29,697 nucleotides of DNA from a virus. Shown one piece after another: positions 29,613 to 29,697 of the stretch. Numbering within the stretch: the first letter of the stretch is position 1; every line of letters begins with the position of its first letter. The stretch spans positions 1-29,697 of IMG/VR virus record IMGVR_UViG_3300047564_000876. One strand, written 5' to 3'. The notes beneath the pieces were generated by a model that did not search any database, was not told where the DNA came from, and saw only the letters and a program-made list of their open reading frames with translations. The position numbers and the translations under genes are program-made.

Positions 29613-29697
29613 TGGACATTGTGAAGCGATTGCGACAACACGCAACTGAACCTGACAAAGAATGGTTAGATGAATACGCAATTGAAGCAGCCAATGA
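29612..29697 (+). CDS. small phage protein, 3-prime truncated by window edge
   Basis: The visible part (MDIVKRLRQHATEPDKEWLD then EYAIEAANE) matches the start of a small actinophage protein family with a DIVxRLR motif and unknown role. It overlaps the previous gene by one base and runs off the window without a stop. Confidence 0.6.
   Translation, partial: MDIVKRLRQHATEPDKEWLDEYAIEAAN

Overview
The window is most of the genome of a tailed double-stranded DNA phage with a siphovirus-type gene order. Base composition is in the mid-40s percent GC by eye. Genes are tightly packed, with ATGA or TGATG overlaps at most junctions. The likely host is an uncultured, probably aquatic actinobacterium. 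This is inference: the evidence is the family resemblance of many small proteins to actinophage genes, several leaderless genes whose start codon lies 6-7 nt after a -10 box, and a secreted PA14 protein with a Thr/Pro linker of the kind common in low- to mid-GC Actinobacteria.

Region 1 (74-10138, +) is packaging and head: small and large terminase, a 42-aa membrane peptide, HK97-type portal, then an unusual insert of three genes including a 714-aa collagen-like fibre, then prohead protease with a long N-terminal extension, major capsid protein, a stem-loop, and connector genes. Region 2 (10149-16582, +) is the tail: two tandem paralogous tail-tube proteins, tail assembly chaperones G and G-T joined by a -1 frameshift at a CCCTTTG heptamer, tape measure, tail hub-like protein and a receptor-binding-type protein. 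Region 3 (16582-18919, +) holds small membrane proteins, a secreted PA14 protein, holin candidates and an M15 peptidase endolysin.

Region 4 (19041-22055) mixes small rightward genes with a leftward operon of secreted lysozyme-like protein, XRE regulator and small HTH protein, and with a leftward replication-initiator-like gene that contains iteron-like repeats, a possible origin. Region 5 (22247-29697, +) is the early region: YqaJ exonuclease plus ERF annealing protein, a possible PD-(D/E)XK resolvase, and many small DNA-binding, zinc-ribbon and unknown proteins. The last gene runs off the right edge. No integrase, tRNA, CRISPR array or methyltransferase was seen.

Three signals stand out beyond ordinary phage annotation. 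Four palindromic tetranucleotides (GATC, GGCC, CCGG, AGCT) appear to be entirely absent. Six accessory genes share a leaderless promoter design, and all of them begin ATGGAA. The early region reuses one 12-nt ribosome-binding module. The fibre cluster between portal and protease and the duplicated tail-tube gene are the most unusual structural features.
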